This document shows positions 11,364 through 23,067 of a stretch of 64,000 nucleotides of DNA, in pieces. Position 1 is the stretch's first letter; the number at the start of each line of letters is the position of its first letter. Origin of the DNA: Favolaschia claudopus. Its lineage: Eukaryota; Basidiomycota; Agaricomycetes; Agaricales; Mycenaceae. Both the position numbers and the translations under genes were made by a program. The notes under the pieces were generated by a model. It had not been told where the DNA came from and ran no database searches. It worked only from the letters and a program-made list of their open reading frames with translations. The stretch is from assembly GCA_037176885.1 (NCBI GenBank), contig JAWWNJ010000115.1:186001-250000 (forward strand), written 5' to 3'.

Positions 11364-12028
11364 TGGCCCACATGTTTTAGATATGGAAAATTTTTATCTT
11401 CTTCTTGGTGATCATTGGGTTTTTTCCTTCTTTACTTGGATTATGATTTTTTCTTGTAATCAGGGGTTGATTACATAAGATATCGTCCGGATTGGGAGCG
11501 GTAGTGTTGCGTGCCTTGTTTGACAAGGACCTCGAGCTTTCCTCCAAATTCCTCGACTTTCCTCACTTCCTCCCCGCCGTTCGGCAGGCTGCAGTCGCTC
11601 TCACCAGTCTACTCGTCGCATGTCGCCTCGATGAAGGTTCCATAGCTTAGCATTCCCCGCAAAAATTGGCCTCGCAGCGTCGACGGGCGTCGTAAACTTG
11701 GGGGCTTTGAGCAAAGCTTTGAGGCCGGAAGAATACAGGCTGAGCCACTGGGGATGGGCTGGGGTGTACCTCTAGCTGGCTGGACACCTGCTGGGCTTAC
11801 CGTATGACCATCGAGGGCCGCGCTGAGCTCCCAAAATCGGGGCAAAAACGTTCCCATTTTGAATCGAAGGCCCAAGTCAAGGTCCCGATTGAATGCTTTC
11901 GGACGGACAACCAGAACTCCCAGCCCGGTAATCTTATAGCTACGTCTCAAGAACCAGGTCGTTACTACCTACAGTGAGCTTTGTTATTTTTGTCCTTCCG
12001 TATATAAAAACGATCTTCTTTCTTTCAG
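11364..12028. other. Intergenic, nothing definite
   Basis: AT-rich after the transposon, then moderately GC-rich from about 11500. A 113-codon open frame on the minus strand (11609-11950) has no recognisable features. Upstream exons of the doubtful gene that follows could lie here. Confidence 0.4.
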
Positions 12029-12756
12029 GTTCATGCAGGCGGTCATGCTCTGATGTTGTGTATTCAACCGATCGTCGTAACTTACGACAGTAAGTAAGCG
12101 GTCTCTCGAACCCATTTATTTGTTTTACTTCTCCTCACCAGCATCGTCAGCGTGCTCAAGCACGAAAGATCTGCGGTGCGGCGCAACGATCTACATCACA
12201 CCCGCGGTGAGAAACAGTCGGCCAACTCAACCTCCGACACGACCCGACTACCCGGTTTCGACAACTTGATACTCACAGAAGACGCTCTTCGCAAGGAATA
12301 TGTAAAGGTATGCTGCCTCTCGTTTCGATTTTTCCTTTGAATTTAATTCAACGCTGAATCTCCTTCAAGGCCGCGCTCAGGAACTCGACGATGCCGACAC
12401 ATCTCTCGTCATTTTCGAAACATATCGGCGATCCTTCCCCAGGCTCCCGACCCCCAAAAACCAAGCCAACGCTTCTTGTGTCCTGGATTCGGCAATCTGC
12501 GCTGTAAGTAGGTGTTAAATCGCAGCTGCCTGAAATAGTCTCCCGTACGAGGCGAGGGTAACACGTCACTTGCTAGGCCTTCATTGGATTAAGTTGTTGT
12601 CTTGTGCGCCACAGCGAGATGGCAGGCTTCTCGGTGACTTGTGTACAGCCAATTCCCAATTCCAGAAGCGCTTAACGTGAGTATCTATTGCCTCCCGTAA
12701 TCGACCGAATGGTATTTAAGCTCCCATCCAGTCTGCCATCCAAGCCCCCTCGTTGA
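12029..12756 (+). CDS. Possible small spliced gene, unknown function, 5' end unresolved
   Basis: Several stretches can be joined in phase: an exon ending near 12091, 12149-12309, 12381-12503, a segment starting after an acceptor near 12615 and ending before GTGAGT near 12676, and a terminal piece with a stop at 12754-12756. The joined reading includes IVSVLKHERSAVRRNDLHH, LTEDALRKEYVKELDDADTS and RDGRLLGDLCTANSQFQKRL, which look like real coding sequence (Asp/Glu/Arg-rich, no repeats). I do not recognise a family. No start codon could be fixed; it may lie upstream of 12029. It could also be a decayed gene. Confidence 0.3.
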
Positions 12757-12868
12757 GCGCCTCATCCTTGCAGAAGCTCTACACTGTGAGCAGTGAGTCA
12801 CGCCATTTCACTCTTTTGCCTCGGACCGGGGCTTACTTTTCCACGAGAACTGCACTCAAGCGGCGACA

Positions 12869-14632
12869 ATGGGGTCAGATCAATCATCACAGTATCCCAT
12901 TGTAGAGGCTGCCAGCAACGTCTACCATGCCCTCGTTCCCAACGATCCTTTCATCCAGTCGTCAGCGAACTGCGACCAGCCCAACGGCCAGGACTGCCAT
13001 CGCCCCAGCGGTTCCCCCGCACACCCGATGCACACCCTGCCTCCGGAGCTGATCTCGCTTATTTTCGTCCACTGCCTGCCCACCGGAGCTGCGGGCCAAC
13101 GAAAGCTTCACCCTTCCACGCCACCACTGCTGTTAACCCGCATCTGCAGCGCCTGGCGCACCCTTGCCCTACGGACTCCCGAGTTATGGGCATACGTCGC
13201 GTTCGAGGTTTTTCACACTACTCCGTCATCCCCGACCTCAGGCTTCCAGTCCAAACCTTTCGAGCTGAAGCTTCCAAAGCTCGGTTGGTGGCTTGCCAGG
13301 GGCGCGGATCACCCCCTCACACTACATCTACATTGCCGCCAGCACAGTGCTGGTCTCGTGCCCTTGCTGGTCGCCCACACGCAGCGGTGGGCGGACGTAG
13401 ATCTCTTTCTACACCCGACGACACTAGCTGCATTCGACATGCACACAGTGGAGATGACGGATTTCGAGCTCCCTCTCCTTCGCCGTCTATCCCTCGGCTG
13501 CTCACCCCGTTCATCGCCGATCGGTGCGGGTACAGACGCAGCTTTACCCCGCGTAACGGCATTCGCTAATGCGCCTCATCTCACGCGTGTATCCCTTCTC
13601 AAGCTTCCGCCTTCTGCCGTGAAGCTCCCTTGGACACAGCTTACTCACTTTTATGCATCATATGCGGCTGTCGAGGATGTCGCTCGGGTTCTCAGGCTTG
13701 CCCCCGAGCTGCAGCGCCTCCAGCTCGACTTTCAGCAGTGGTCCCCATCGTCGTCCACCATTTCCCCGCCTCCGATGGCGACTGAAGACCTGACGAGGTC
13801 GGGGTTGAGCGTCAATATCACTCACACCTCTGTCAAGTCCTTTACCCTTCACACGCACCCCTCTTCCCCGATCCCACTCTCCGTACTGCTGGGGCCAGGT
13901 AGCAGACTCACTCTTCCCTCCCTCGTGTCGCTCAATCTTCCGCCCATCACGCCCGGCGATGTGGGCGCACTGGTCGCCTTCCTCTCACGCTCCTGCCTGT
14001 CCCAAACTCTTCAGGATCTGACATTCGCGCTCGCTCCACTTCCCCAAGACGTCATCCTCGAGATACTTTCCCCGCTTAAGAGCCTTCAGAGGCTCGAGCT
14101 ACACTTTCCTACTCAGATCGTCTTGGGGGACATTTTGCGCGCCCTCGAGGTGACGCTACCCTCGACGGATGATAGCGACGCGCGGATCACAGACCATTGC
14201 AATGCTGGTGGACGTGCCCCATTCCTCCCGAGTTTACGCGAGCTCCGTATCGACTGTTATCGGGGCAAGGTGACTTATGCACAGCTTCGTATGGCGCTCG
14301 AGGCGCGCTGGAATGTCGGATGCGATGTCGCGGTGGCGGAAGCGCAGCATGGGGGGAACAGCCTCCATCCACCGTCAGCATCGAAGGGTCGAAGTCTCCA
14401 CTTTCAGCAAAGCGTCGCCCAACTACGTACCTTCACGATGACCACTCTCACGCCGAATCCCAAATCCGCGTCATCATCGCCATCCGTGGCTACAGTCCCT
14501 CTCCCTGCTCGTCAGACGTGTCCGCGACCTGACTCTGACCCGGATGAACCTCACTTGGCTGCTTTGCGCGTACTGCAGGCGCAGGGCATGTCCTTGTCTG
14601 TGGCGTCAGTGTACGGCGGAACTGTTGTCTGA
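12869..14632 (+). CDS. Large F-box protein, single exon (587 residues)
   Basis: The reading frame starts at ATG 12869 and is uninterrupted. An F-box-like segment is at about residues 52-110: MHTLPPELISLIFVHCLP, then LLLTRICSAWRTLALRTPELW. The following 400 residues contain spaced leucine-rich motifs (LPLLRRLSLGC, LTRVSLLKLPPSAVKLPWTQLTHF, LPSLVSLNLPPI, FLPSLRELRIDC) typical of LRR-like substrate receptors in mushroom F-box families. The last 100 residues are Ser/Pro/Thr-rich and likely disordered. It is expected to act as an exchangeable adaptor of SCF ligases; the target is unknown. Codon use is GC-rich in the third position. Confidence 0.82.
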   Translation: MGSDQSSQYPIVEAASNVYHALVPNDPFIQSSANCDQPNGQDCHRPSGSPAHPMHTLPPELISLIFVHCLPTGAAGQRKLHPSTPPLLLTRICSAWRTLALRTPELWAYVAFEVFHTTPSSPTSGFQSKPFELKLPKLGWWLARGADHPLTLHLHCRQHSAGLVPLLVAHTQRWADVDLFLHPTTLAAFDMHTVEMTDFELPLLRRLSLGCSPRSSPIGAGTDAALPRVTAFANAPHLTRVSLLKLPPSAVKLPWTQLTHFYASYAAVEDVARVLRLAPELQRLQLDFQQWSPSSSTISPPPMATEDLTRSGLSVNITHTSVKSFTLHTHPSSPIPLSVLLGPGSRLTLPSLVSLNLPPITPGDVGALVAFLSRSCLSQTLQDLTFALAPLPQDVILEILSPLKSLQRLELHFPTQIVLGDILRALEVTLPSTDDSDARITDHCNAGGRAPFLPSLRELRIDCYRGKVTYAQLRMALEARWNVGCDVAVAEAQHGGNSLHPPSASKGRSLHFQQSVAQLRTFTMTTLTPNPKSASSSPSVATVPLPARQTCPRPDSDPDEPHLAALRVLQAQGMSLSVASVYGGTVV

Positions 14633-14836
14633 GGCGCCATCTCCGCCACGCATCACCTTCCACGACACAGGCAACACGTCTTCTATCTCATCACGCCATC
14701 CGTACATACTCGCAAGGCTACATCGACTCGGACTCCTGACAATCTCCATCCTTTCTGGTGCATGCTCTAGTTGTGTACATGCATACGTTACGGCTTCTGT
14801 ATCTATCAGCTTCCAAATTCGCGTTATAACCACGAT

Positions 14837-15615
14837 CTACAGCCTACTACGATACGATACGTATGTGGGCGGCGGTTCGGGAATCGCCGCTGCTGGTGGC
14901 ATTGGCAACTGTACCACCCGCATGCGCGCCGCCATCTCACGAATCCGCGCCACAAAGACCTCGTTGGGAATCCTCCGCTCGCCCGCTGGCACCATCGTGC
15001 TCCCGCTGCCCGCAATACACGTTGCCGGGGAATCTAGGACGTCGATCGTCCATGACGGCAAGCCTGCTACGGATTTGATTGTTCGCGATTTTCGTCGACG
15101 TCGTCTGCGCAAGAAGAAAAACAGTCCGAGTATGATGGCTGAAGTGGATATGAGGGAAACGGGTACAGCGATTCCCACTGTAATGGTTGTGCGGTGACTT
15201 TGAGCTGTAGCGGCGATGGGGTTCTGGGTATGAGTGGTTGAGGCTGAGGATGAAGCGAGAGTGGCGGAGCTATTGAAGACTGATGGGGATTGTGTTGGAG
15301 GATTGGTGGGTGCGGCGGCCGTGGAAGGAATGCTCGACGTACTGCTACTCGTCGGTGATCCTTTCGAAGCGGTAGGGCTGTAATGCACGCATGAGACGAG
15401 GCAACGACGCTGTATCGCGATGATGAAAACACGTACCTCGAATCGACAGTCGCTGCCGATGTCGATGTGGGTTGGCTAAATGAGAGTGATATTTCGCTTA
15501 GCGGGAAAGTGCTTGATCTTGGATAGAATTCAATAGAATTCCAGGTACTGGACGGCGACTTACGTCGAGGCCTGAGAAGAGGTGCTGGTATGAAGAGCAT
15601 CAAATCGAGGAATAA
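14837..15615 (-). CDS. Ser/Thr-rich single-pass membrane protein, 3' part
   Basis: On the minus strand the last exon (up to about 15370) encodes a Ser/Thr/Pro-rich stretch, one membrane segment reading TVGIAVPVSLISTSAIILGL, a basic stop-transfer LRRRRRRKSR, and a short cytoplasmic tail ending PPPTYVSYRSRL. Two upstream exons join in phase and add more Ser/Thr-rich sequence (HTSTSSQASTQPTSTSAA). This is the layout of fungal Mid2/Wsc-like or other glycosylated plasma-membrane proteins with an outer O-glycosylated stalk. A signal peptide and start codon must lie farther upstream, perhaps between 15620 and 16050, and were not resolved. The gene converges on the preceding F-box gene. Confidence 0.6.
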
Positions 15616-16155
15616 CTGAATTAAGGGAATGACAGAGAAACTTACGGGAGTTGGACTGTTGTTAGTGAATGTGGTGGTAATGAGGGAGTGGGTAACCCTA
15701 AGGTTACGGTGAGCGGAGGAAAAGGTAAGGTAAGAGTGATCGGAGGCGGGAGTTTCGACGGGCCCGCTCCCATCGTGGACCCGATTCCTCTCGGTGACGG
15801 AGAGGTAGGAAGGGAAAGGAGGGAGAACGAAGCGTCTCGCTACGCATCGTGAAATACGTATGCCAGTTTAGAGCGTCCGCGACAGTTCATCATGATAGGA
15901 TGGGGTATCTGAATCTTGACGAACATTCGGCGGTGTTGATTTCAAGAGGAAAGGGAGGTTAGAGAATGGAAGAAGAACGTGTGCAGGTTGATTTGGTGGT
16001 GGGCTATCGGGGCAAAGCAGACGTACATGTTGAATACGAATGATATATACAAGGGGAGGCTTGCCCTTCTCGGCCTCGTTCGTCTACAGTACCAACATTG
16101 CTCAGGCGAAGAATAGCCTCACAGCATGCGTGTGCGAGACAGATACCTGGGTCGC
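15616..16155. other. Probable 5' part of the membrane-protein gene and promoter, unresolved
   Basis: Contains GTAAGT-like donors on the minus strand (for example near 15640) and short open stretches, so 5' exons of the preceding gene are likely. I could not join them in phase. A short sequence resembling telomeric repeat occurs near 15690, too short to mean much. Confidence 0.35.
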
Positions 16156-17640
16156 CTATACTAGTGGTACACATGCAAGGGGAGAGATATAATCCAGGAA
16201 CAGCTGTTCGGACAAATACGTGGTGTTCACTAATCGTAAAACAGTAAGGGAGAGCAATGATGGGAAGAGACAGAAGGTCCTCGCTGGAAGCCTTGAACCT
16301 TGAACTACATTTTTCCTATGCGATCGCCGGCAGAGCATGACCATATCATTCTTGAAACTCTGGATTCGTGATATCTGTAGCGGCTGGCCACCATCTCGTA
16401 CAAATAACGTCAGGTATGGAAGCGGACTCAGCACAGACACGCGACTGCGGAGAACGAGGGCGTGCGAGATGTCGAGCCACGGCACGAATTCAGGCGCCTT
16501 TTCGAGGGAGAGATCAACGATTCGAGCCGCACGGAAGGGGAAGGCCAGTTTTGCATGAATACGCCGCTTTCTGTCAGAGCAGATGACTATGAATGGCAAT
16601 GTACCAAGTTGCGTCTGTTGTAAGATGGTATTTGAGTCTGAAGGGTTCATGCCAAGTTCATGGTGGTAATTTGAACCCATGGTAGGATACGCAACTGCAG
16701 CTGACTATTACAGTTAATGCCACGAAGCAATCCAATAAAAAAAGTTTCATCAGAAACACCGACTCTCGTCAAACAACCTCACCGATAGCCTAGGACCAGG
16801 AAAACGAAGGGATAGATTGTAGAGCAGTACGATAGCGGTCTTGTGTCTTAGTGCTCTGGATACCCCGAATGCTGATCCTCTGCAGCAATTTGTCGCATTT
16901 CGATACGAGGGCCGTCAAGTAGCGCAGTGGCTCGTGTCCAGAGCTTGTACGGCGATCTCGAGACCCCCAAAGTTGAGGTGTTGACGAACGCAAATAAGGA
17001 GACACCTTTGCGAGGACACACGCTGAAAAGAGTTCGAAGTTCAGCGAATGCAGCAGCAGGGCGCAATATTAGTCGTGTCCTTGTCGTAAGTGCGGAGGAG
17101 AGGCGCCTTGATGAATGGATGCGGATCGACCTGATGAAAGTGGCGCCAGGAGGGATTGAGGGCCAACTCCAGTCGAGGAAGCAGCGGCATCTCACTTTCT
17201 CTTGCCTTGAGATAGGATGGAGAAATAGACACCAACGAGCTCGATGGCCGCCTAGAGTCGCGAGCCTGAGGACTTGGCCCGGGGCTGTATCTTCGGAATC
17301 CTCTACACCAAACTTTCTTGTCAACGAATAGGATCGAGAGATTTTTAGCCCCGTTGTTTGGTAAATTCGGTCCTGAGTGCTATAAGATGTGGCCTTGAAG
17401 GTTTCGAAGATGAATGAATCGTTTGCCAGTGGCAGGGTCCGTAAAGGCTTTAAGGGTCCGAGTCAAGTCCGAGTCGAATGATTTCTTTTTCGCTTGGTAA
17501 GACGTCCGAAGCTGGATAAAATTCCGTGATTCTAACTTTCAGATCTAAGCAGCGGCGTCTATCCTCTTCAACGGCAGCTATAGCATCCCTCTGGAAGTTG
17601 GTCATCGAGATTGGGTCGAAAGCGAAGTTTCGTGGGAAAG
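16156..17640 (-). pseudogene. Decayed F-box/LRR-type gene
   Basis: Fragments in changing frames on the minus strand resemble the mushroom F-box family. Near 17500-17640 there is an N-terminal-like piece reading NFQRDAIAAVEEDRRRCLDL. Near 17041-17235 there is a leucine-rich piece with SEMPLLPRLELALNP and KAPLLRTYD. A C-terminal-like piece (16156-16680) includes LPYLTLFVRDG. Stops and frame changes separate them, and no continuous spliced model works. The F-box motif itself was not found. The identification rests on the LRR-like pattern and is moderate at best. Confidence 0.4.
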
Positions 17641-18428
17641 TGATGGCGGAGTAGTGATGGAGTGATCTTGGTTCTTGTTCCCCCCCACCATGTTCAAGTC
17701 ACAGAATCGGTTGTCGCAGCCCACAAGCTCCGGGGAATTCTAATGAAACGAGGATGGTTTCGCCTAGTGAATCTCCTTAGGCGAGTGCCCGAAGAGCCAA
17801 GACTCGGAGTCTGGTGCTCAGGTCTCGGCCACGACGCCACGTTCCTCGCTCTCTGCAGGGACAGCAAAGACAATCTTATGCCCTCAGCACTTGCTGTCGA
17901 TGAGCGCAAGCCTTTGGGCCAGAGTATACTTCGTACTGCGACCCGTCGGCAAGTAGCGACACATTCCGTTGTCAACTTTGGCGTAGCTAACTGACTAGGC
18001 TCAAGAATCAGGCTCAAGCTGGTCAGCTGCCTGCGGAACATGTCCTTGCATTTGATTTCACGGACTTACATTTGCTGGGGGCGTCGTGATTGAGATTCTC
18101 GGTGCGTTTCTTCTCGCTTGTTTGGAAACCGAACTGCGACTGGAGACTGTTCAAATTTCGAGAGTAAAATTTTGCATTCCGACCAGTGAATGTCACCACT
18201 TGTGCGCTTAATTTCAACGGGGTCATCTCTTGGCAAATCCGTTTTTGAGAATATCATCCCAGCTGGTGCTGTCTAGACGCTTCTCGGACTTCTCTGGCCT
18301 AATTGAATTACGGCTTCCTGGTTCCGTCAGGAATTCCGTCTCAATTTCCAACTCGTGACATTCCGGTTTTTCCCAGCGAAATTCATATTTAGAAGCAGGA
18401 GAGGGAGAAAAGACTCTCCGCTCTCGCT
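17641..18428. other. Intergenic, promoter side of the transporter gene
   Basis: No convincing gene. The minus-strand frames may be further remnants of the F-box pseudogene. The sequence before 18429 is mixed AT and GC without a clear TATA motif. Confidence 0.4.
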
Positions 18429-19625
18429 ATGTCGACCAACCACACTCACAATGGCTTTTCCCGGGACAACGAGAAAGGTTCTGTGCACGTGGCGGAGCAT
18501 TCACCTTCATCTCATCAACCCCTTGCACCCACTCAACCCATCCAATTGTCCCCTGCGCAATACGAACGGCTCTTCTTCCAACCTGGCGGCGGACCTCGCA
18601 GCAACGACCTCTCCAATCCCAGACAGTTCGGCAACCCCACGGCTTTCGCTATCATATCCTACCTCCTGGCACTAACTCCAACCGTATGTGTTCTCATGAG
18701 CTGGGATGGGTCCGCCCCAACCTCTCTCACGGGCCTCATTGGGGACTTTTATCTCATCGGCGGGCTGGGTATGACCATTGGTGGGGTGTTTGAATGGGTG
18801 AGTAGAATTTGCTGCGCTAGCGAGGATATCATCTGACTGGCACCGCGTAGGTTCTGGGCAACACGTTCCCGTTCGGTAAGTTCTGTTATGCCATCCTCCG
18901 AGGAATATTCTCAGTGGCTTGCATCAAAGTTGTCTTCTCGACATTCGGAGGATTCTGGTCTGTTTTTACCGCTCGTCTTACCTGATTCTCGTTCATAATT
19001 CAATAGGTTGAGCCTTGGTGTCTTATTCGACCCCTCGAAAGGAGTCGCTTCAGCATTCCCAGGCGGTGCAAACTCGCCCGAGTTCAACCACGGCGTCCAA
19101 TTTTATTTCACCTTCTGGGCGATCCTGTGCATTTTGTATTTCATCGCTGCAGTACGAACAAACGTCGTATTTATGGTGAGCCAGTCTCACGATCATATTA
19201 AGAATGGATGCTGATAAAGTTCGTAGTACGTTTTCTTCACGCTTGTCTTCACCTTCTCGTTTCGTGAGTGGTTTGCTAAAATTCGCTTTGATTCAGTATT
19301 TATAGCATACTTCTTTCTCATCAGTTGCGGCGGGTTATCGACAAGCTGGTCTCGGGAATGCGGCCATGTCTGCGACGCTACGTGCGCGAACCTTTGTTTA
19401 CATTGACTGTCGCTAATAGCTCCTCAGTGAAAACCGCTGGCGCTTTTGGATTTGTGAGCATCTCTAGCTTCGTTGGTATTATCGACGAATGTTCATTCTC
19501 CTCAGGCCAATATTGTCGGTGGTTGGTATCTCGCAGTCGTCCTCATTTTCGCTGCGGTGGAGATGCCTTTCAGCCTTCCCGTGGGCGACTTGTCGAGATT
19601 CCTCAACAAGAGAAAAGTCGACTAA
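18429..19625 (+). CDS. GPR1/FUN34/YaaH-type acetate transporter
   Basis: A spliced gene with about six short introns. After a hydrophilic N-terminus comes the family entry motif FGNPTAFAIISYLLALTPT, then membrane segments including LIGDFYLIGGLGMTIGGVFEW, GNTFPF and STFGGFWLSLGV, FYFTFWAILCILYFIAAV, and a last helix in NIVGGWYLAVVLIFAAVEMP. The protein ends RFLNKRKVD with TAA at 19623-19625. Six membrane spans and the N-P-T-x-F motif match plasma-membrane acetate/succinate permeases of the SatP/Ato family. The intron after FPF most likely ends at an AAG just before the VVFSTFGG codons, since that restores the family spacing. Substrate is inferred from family. Confidence 0.88.
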
Positions 19626-20379
19626 TGAACGTCACGAGTCGTAACGCTGTTTGTTCCTCATGCTCATTGCTATCTTTTTCGTTACATTTGAATCCGTTCA
19701 GCGTATGTACCATCCTCAATCCATTGCTGCATGCCTGAGAACGAGAGTGCTACTTCGAACGTCGGCGGTACTTTCGAGAGGACACCGCTCCAACTCGCAG
19801 TTTCCGGATCCGACACTGCTGTGTTCTCTTTTAATTAGCTCGACGCCAGACCTTCGATGAGTCGACCAGCATTGCGGAGGAAGGCATTCAATCAACAATG
19901 AACGATTACGAACTTCTCCTCGACGATGTTTCAAAATTGGGATTCGTGTTTCTGTGCAACATTTACAAGATTCGGATATCTCAAACTACCTGTGGGCTTA
20001 GAGTCAATTAGAAGGTATACCGGATTGCCACTTGAGCTTTGGACTCCTCGTACAGCAGCCAGCTCACTCTACAGAGCTTTGACAGAGCCCTACAGTCACT
20101 TCAAGTTACTTTAAGGCTTCTAACTTTTCTCAAAGTTTTCTAAGGCTACTCAGGTAGTACAGGTACCTCATTCCCAGACGTTACCCCTTCACTGCTTCAC
20201 TCGCAGTCACTGGCGTCATCGCTCAGCAGAAATGGGGCCGACTAGTACTTCGTTGAGTGCGAACGATCAAATCGCACCCACAGAGGGGACAAAGACGCGG
20301 TTCGTCACAGTCTCGTGACTTTCTCGTGACGTGACCGATTGTACTAATGGGACTCGCCTTTTTCATCATCCCACCATCC
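19626..20379. other. Intergenic, nothing recognised
   Basis: Holds the transporter 3' end and mixed sequence without a coding pattern I can support. Several short frames occur but none shows a family motif. Confidence 0.4.
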
Positions 20380-20487
20380 ATGTCAGCCACAAACACTCGC
20401 ATCGACCTTGAACGCGTAGAAAGTCTCTGGTATCCTGACTCGGATCTCATTCACTGCGCGGAAAGACGCAGGAGAGTGACTAAATAA
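20380..20487 (+). pseudogene. Truncated BTB/POZ gene start
   Basis: A 35-residue frame beginning MSATNTRIDLERVESLWYPD and continuing SDLIHCAE. It matches the first residues of the three BTB proteins nearby, which share VEDLWFPDADLILRAE. It then stops, and no further BTB sequence follows downstream on this strand. It is best read as a broken or partial duplicate of a BTB gene, placed head-to-tail against the 3' side of the intact minus-strand copy. Confidence 0.55.
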
Positions 20488-20830
20488 TGTCCAGTCCATA
20501 CGAAGGAAGGAATCGAGTCGCAAACTATAGTGCCGCGCTCATGATCGTCTTGAAGTGGAATGTTGATTTCGGTTCGGCCGCCAGAGATGATTGCATGAAG
20601 AAAATCTCGCATTCTGGGAGTCTAAGAGGCGGCGAGAATTCGATCGAATATTGCCAGATGTGCGGTCACAGTAAAGGCGCGACTGCGCGCAAGTTCAAAA
20701 AAACGGAACGCTGGTTATATATGCCGAAAGGATTACTATTGATACAAGTGATTTGCAAGTGATTCTAAAAGGTTTTGTATAAGAACGATGGGCGAATGAT
20801 ATCAAATTCGTAATGAAAACGCTATAGTAC

Positions 20831-21879
20831 CTATGTCGTATCTTCCATCGCCCTGCGACGCATTTCCTTCAGTTCATCCCATTTTGGCAGCACGAAGAGA
20901 GCCGGGAGATTTTTCCAAAACACTTGCTGTGCTTCTGAGAGTTTCGCTGCATTGAATTTGTGACATTCGGGGCACAGATCGTCACAATCGCGGTAGGAAA
21001 ACACCGACATTCCAAGTGGATCCATGTCCCGGAATCTCTCGCTCCGGAACTCAAGCTCTTCATAGGCTCCTTCAACTGTTCTGCGACAATGATAGGCGGA
21101 ACTGCACCCAACGAGAGGGAGGTAACGAAGAAATCGATAGGACGAGGCGTGGGCACGCATGAGTTTCGATTGTGAGGCCAGACATGCCTGAATTTGATGC
21201 GTCTCTAAGTAGTCGGGAGCATGATCCAAAAGGTCGTCCACTTGAGCGATGGCGTAATACACGGTGGGAAGCATCCATGTGGCGCCAACCTCGCAAGCTG
21301 CTTTGAGACTGATCATGTCGATCATGGCGTCCGAAGAAGGAAATTGTATGTGAGTTTGAGAGCGATATTGAACTCTTTTTGCTAGATTGGTGGGGTACAG
21401 GACATCGAGACGGGAAAGAGCACGCCGAAAGAGATACGAGACGTCATATTTATGCGCTAGACGCAGGACGCCAATAATGTCTTCGAATTTTACGGGAGAT
21501 GGAGGAGGCATGAAGAAGCTGGCGAATGACTTTACAGGTTTTCACACACATAGATTACAGTAACCCACCTCGAGTCAAAAACCGCCCTCAAGAAGGACGT
21601 AGTTTCGGTCGCTGAATCATGAAGACGAACAACGGCACGTCCATTCATCATCTCCCCTTCCGTCTGTGTACTAGTCGTCGGTTGAGGGAACGAGATCATG
21701 TCTCGAAAAACGGAAGAACGAGTGCCCAAGAATCCGCCATAGACACAGAAAATTGCATCATCCGCGCGTAGAATCAGATCGGCCTCAGGGAACCAGAGAT
21801 CTTCGACGATTTTGAGAGCATTCTGAGTACTTCGCCGGCGCAAGCTCGTGGTTTGAGACAAAAAGTTTGCTGTGGACAT
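20831..21879 (-). CDS. BTB/POZ domain protein, copy A
   Basis: Two exons (21569-21879 and 20831-21518) separated by a 50-nt intron give 332 residues. The N-terminal BTB fold reads VEDLWFPEADLILRADDAIF, then YGGFLGTRSSVFRDMISFPQP and VVRLHDSATETTSFLRAVFD. The helical second half begins FEDIIGVLRLAHKYDVSYLF and ends KWDELKEMRRRAMEDTT. The start was set at 21879 because the paralogues also begin with MS shortly before the BTB domain. BTB proteins often act as CUL3 adaptors or dimerising partners; this family is widespread and multicopy in mushrooms with unknown targets. It is closest to copy C, sharing MISLKAACEVGATWMLPTVY. Confidence 0.85.
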
Positions 21880-23021
21880 CACGGTGCCACGTGCGGTATC
21901 GTAATTATAGCATCGCATCCTGTTCGCCCCCGGCCATCAATTGAACTCTTCCCAAACCCAAGGGGGTACTGAAACCGAAGAAAAACACCTCACGCTGCTT
22001 TTTTTATTAGAGACCCTTCTCCGGGAACCACCCTACCACGTGACGTCCAAATAAGGAAATTGCCATCAAATCTACCGATTTCTCAGTCACTTTTGATCTG
22101 GATGCTTTGAAACGGGTCCACAGAGGTAAGTATGATGGAGAGCCCTCTTTTCCAACACTCAAATCACGACTAAAAAATTGAACATATATGAGTGTGCCTT
22201 TGCCAAATACAACCAAGCTGATGGCCAATGCTTCCATATTGGGACGACTTGACAAGAACAGCTTTGTTTGACCGAAGAATGCTCAGAACTCGTTGGAAAT
22301 ATCAGAAACAGCACATTCTACTCATTTTGAAGCCTCCCAGGGTCATCCACCCGCAAAAAGTAAAAGGTCATTATTTTTTTTTATCGGCCTCCTGGGCTGA
22401 CCCACCCTCCCTAGCCGGTGTGCCGGCTTCTCCGGCCCGCACCCCCTTGCCCAAACCACCATCTCGATTCTCGTCTCGAGTCGTCCAAGTCCTGTCCTGG
22501 AAACAACCCGCCGCCGCACTGAGCAAAACTCCCTTGTGAGCCAATTAACTCGATCTGCTGACTTACCTCCCCATGGATGCAGAGGGAAAGACCCCAAGTC
22601 TTCAGTCTTCATTCAACTCTTCCAATTATTGGCCTTTGGGTAAAATAATAAGTTTGTAGATTAAATGAAATTACCCCCTTAGTCCGGCCCTCATGCTAGA
22701 TCTTGGCTGAATCATCAATGGATCCAAAATGGATCACCTTGTTTCTGCGTTTTCTGTTACTCAGCTCTAAGCAGCCGCCAGTGTCACCGTTCTCGACGTC
22801 GAATCTTGGCAACCACCGGAAATCTATCCGAATTCCTACGCCACAAAGGATCCAACAACGCATCTGATGGGTCGACATTGTCTTACTAAACATCGACGAA
22901 TACACTCAAGAGCATTTGCTTGGTAAGTCAGACGCGTAACCATCACTGACTCCTCTCCCGGGTACGCAACCGCAGTGTTACGCCTCGCGTGTTTCGCGCT
23001 CACGTCCACGATCGTGAAGGC
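21880..23021. other. Intergenic, nothing definite
   Basis: About 1.1 kb between the BTB copy A start and the dehydrogenase promoter. It includes AT-rich stretches and a CT-rich patch around 22380-22560. No gene, element ends or RNA gene could be supported. Confidence 0.4.
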
Positions 23022-23028
23022 TATAAAG
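23022..23028 (+). promoter_or_regulatory. TATA box of the dehydrogenase gene
   Basis: TATAAAG lies 46 bases before the ATG at 23068, a good core-promoter distance for a short 5' leader. Confidence 0.45.
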
Positions 23029-23067
23029 AGGAGCTTGCGCTCTCAACCACAATACCACCCAGCAAAC

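Noticed and set aside
15690..15720. Telomere-like GGTAACCCTAAGGTTACG
   Set aside because: Only one unit in each direction; a short palindrome, not a tract.
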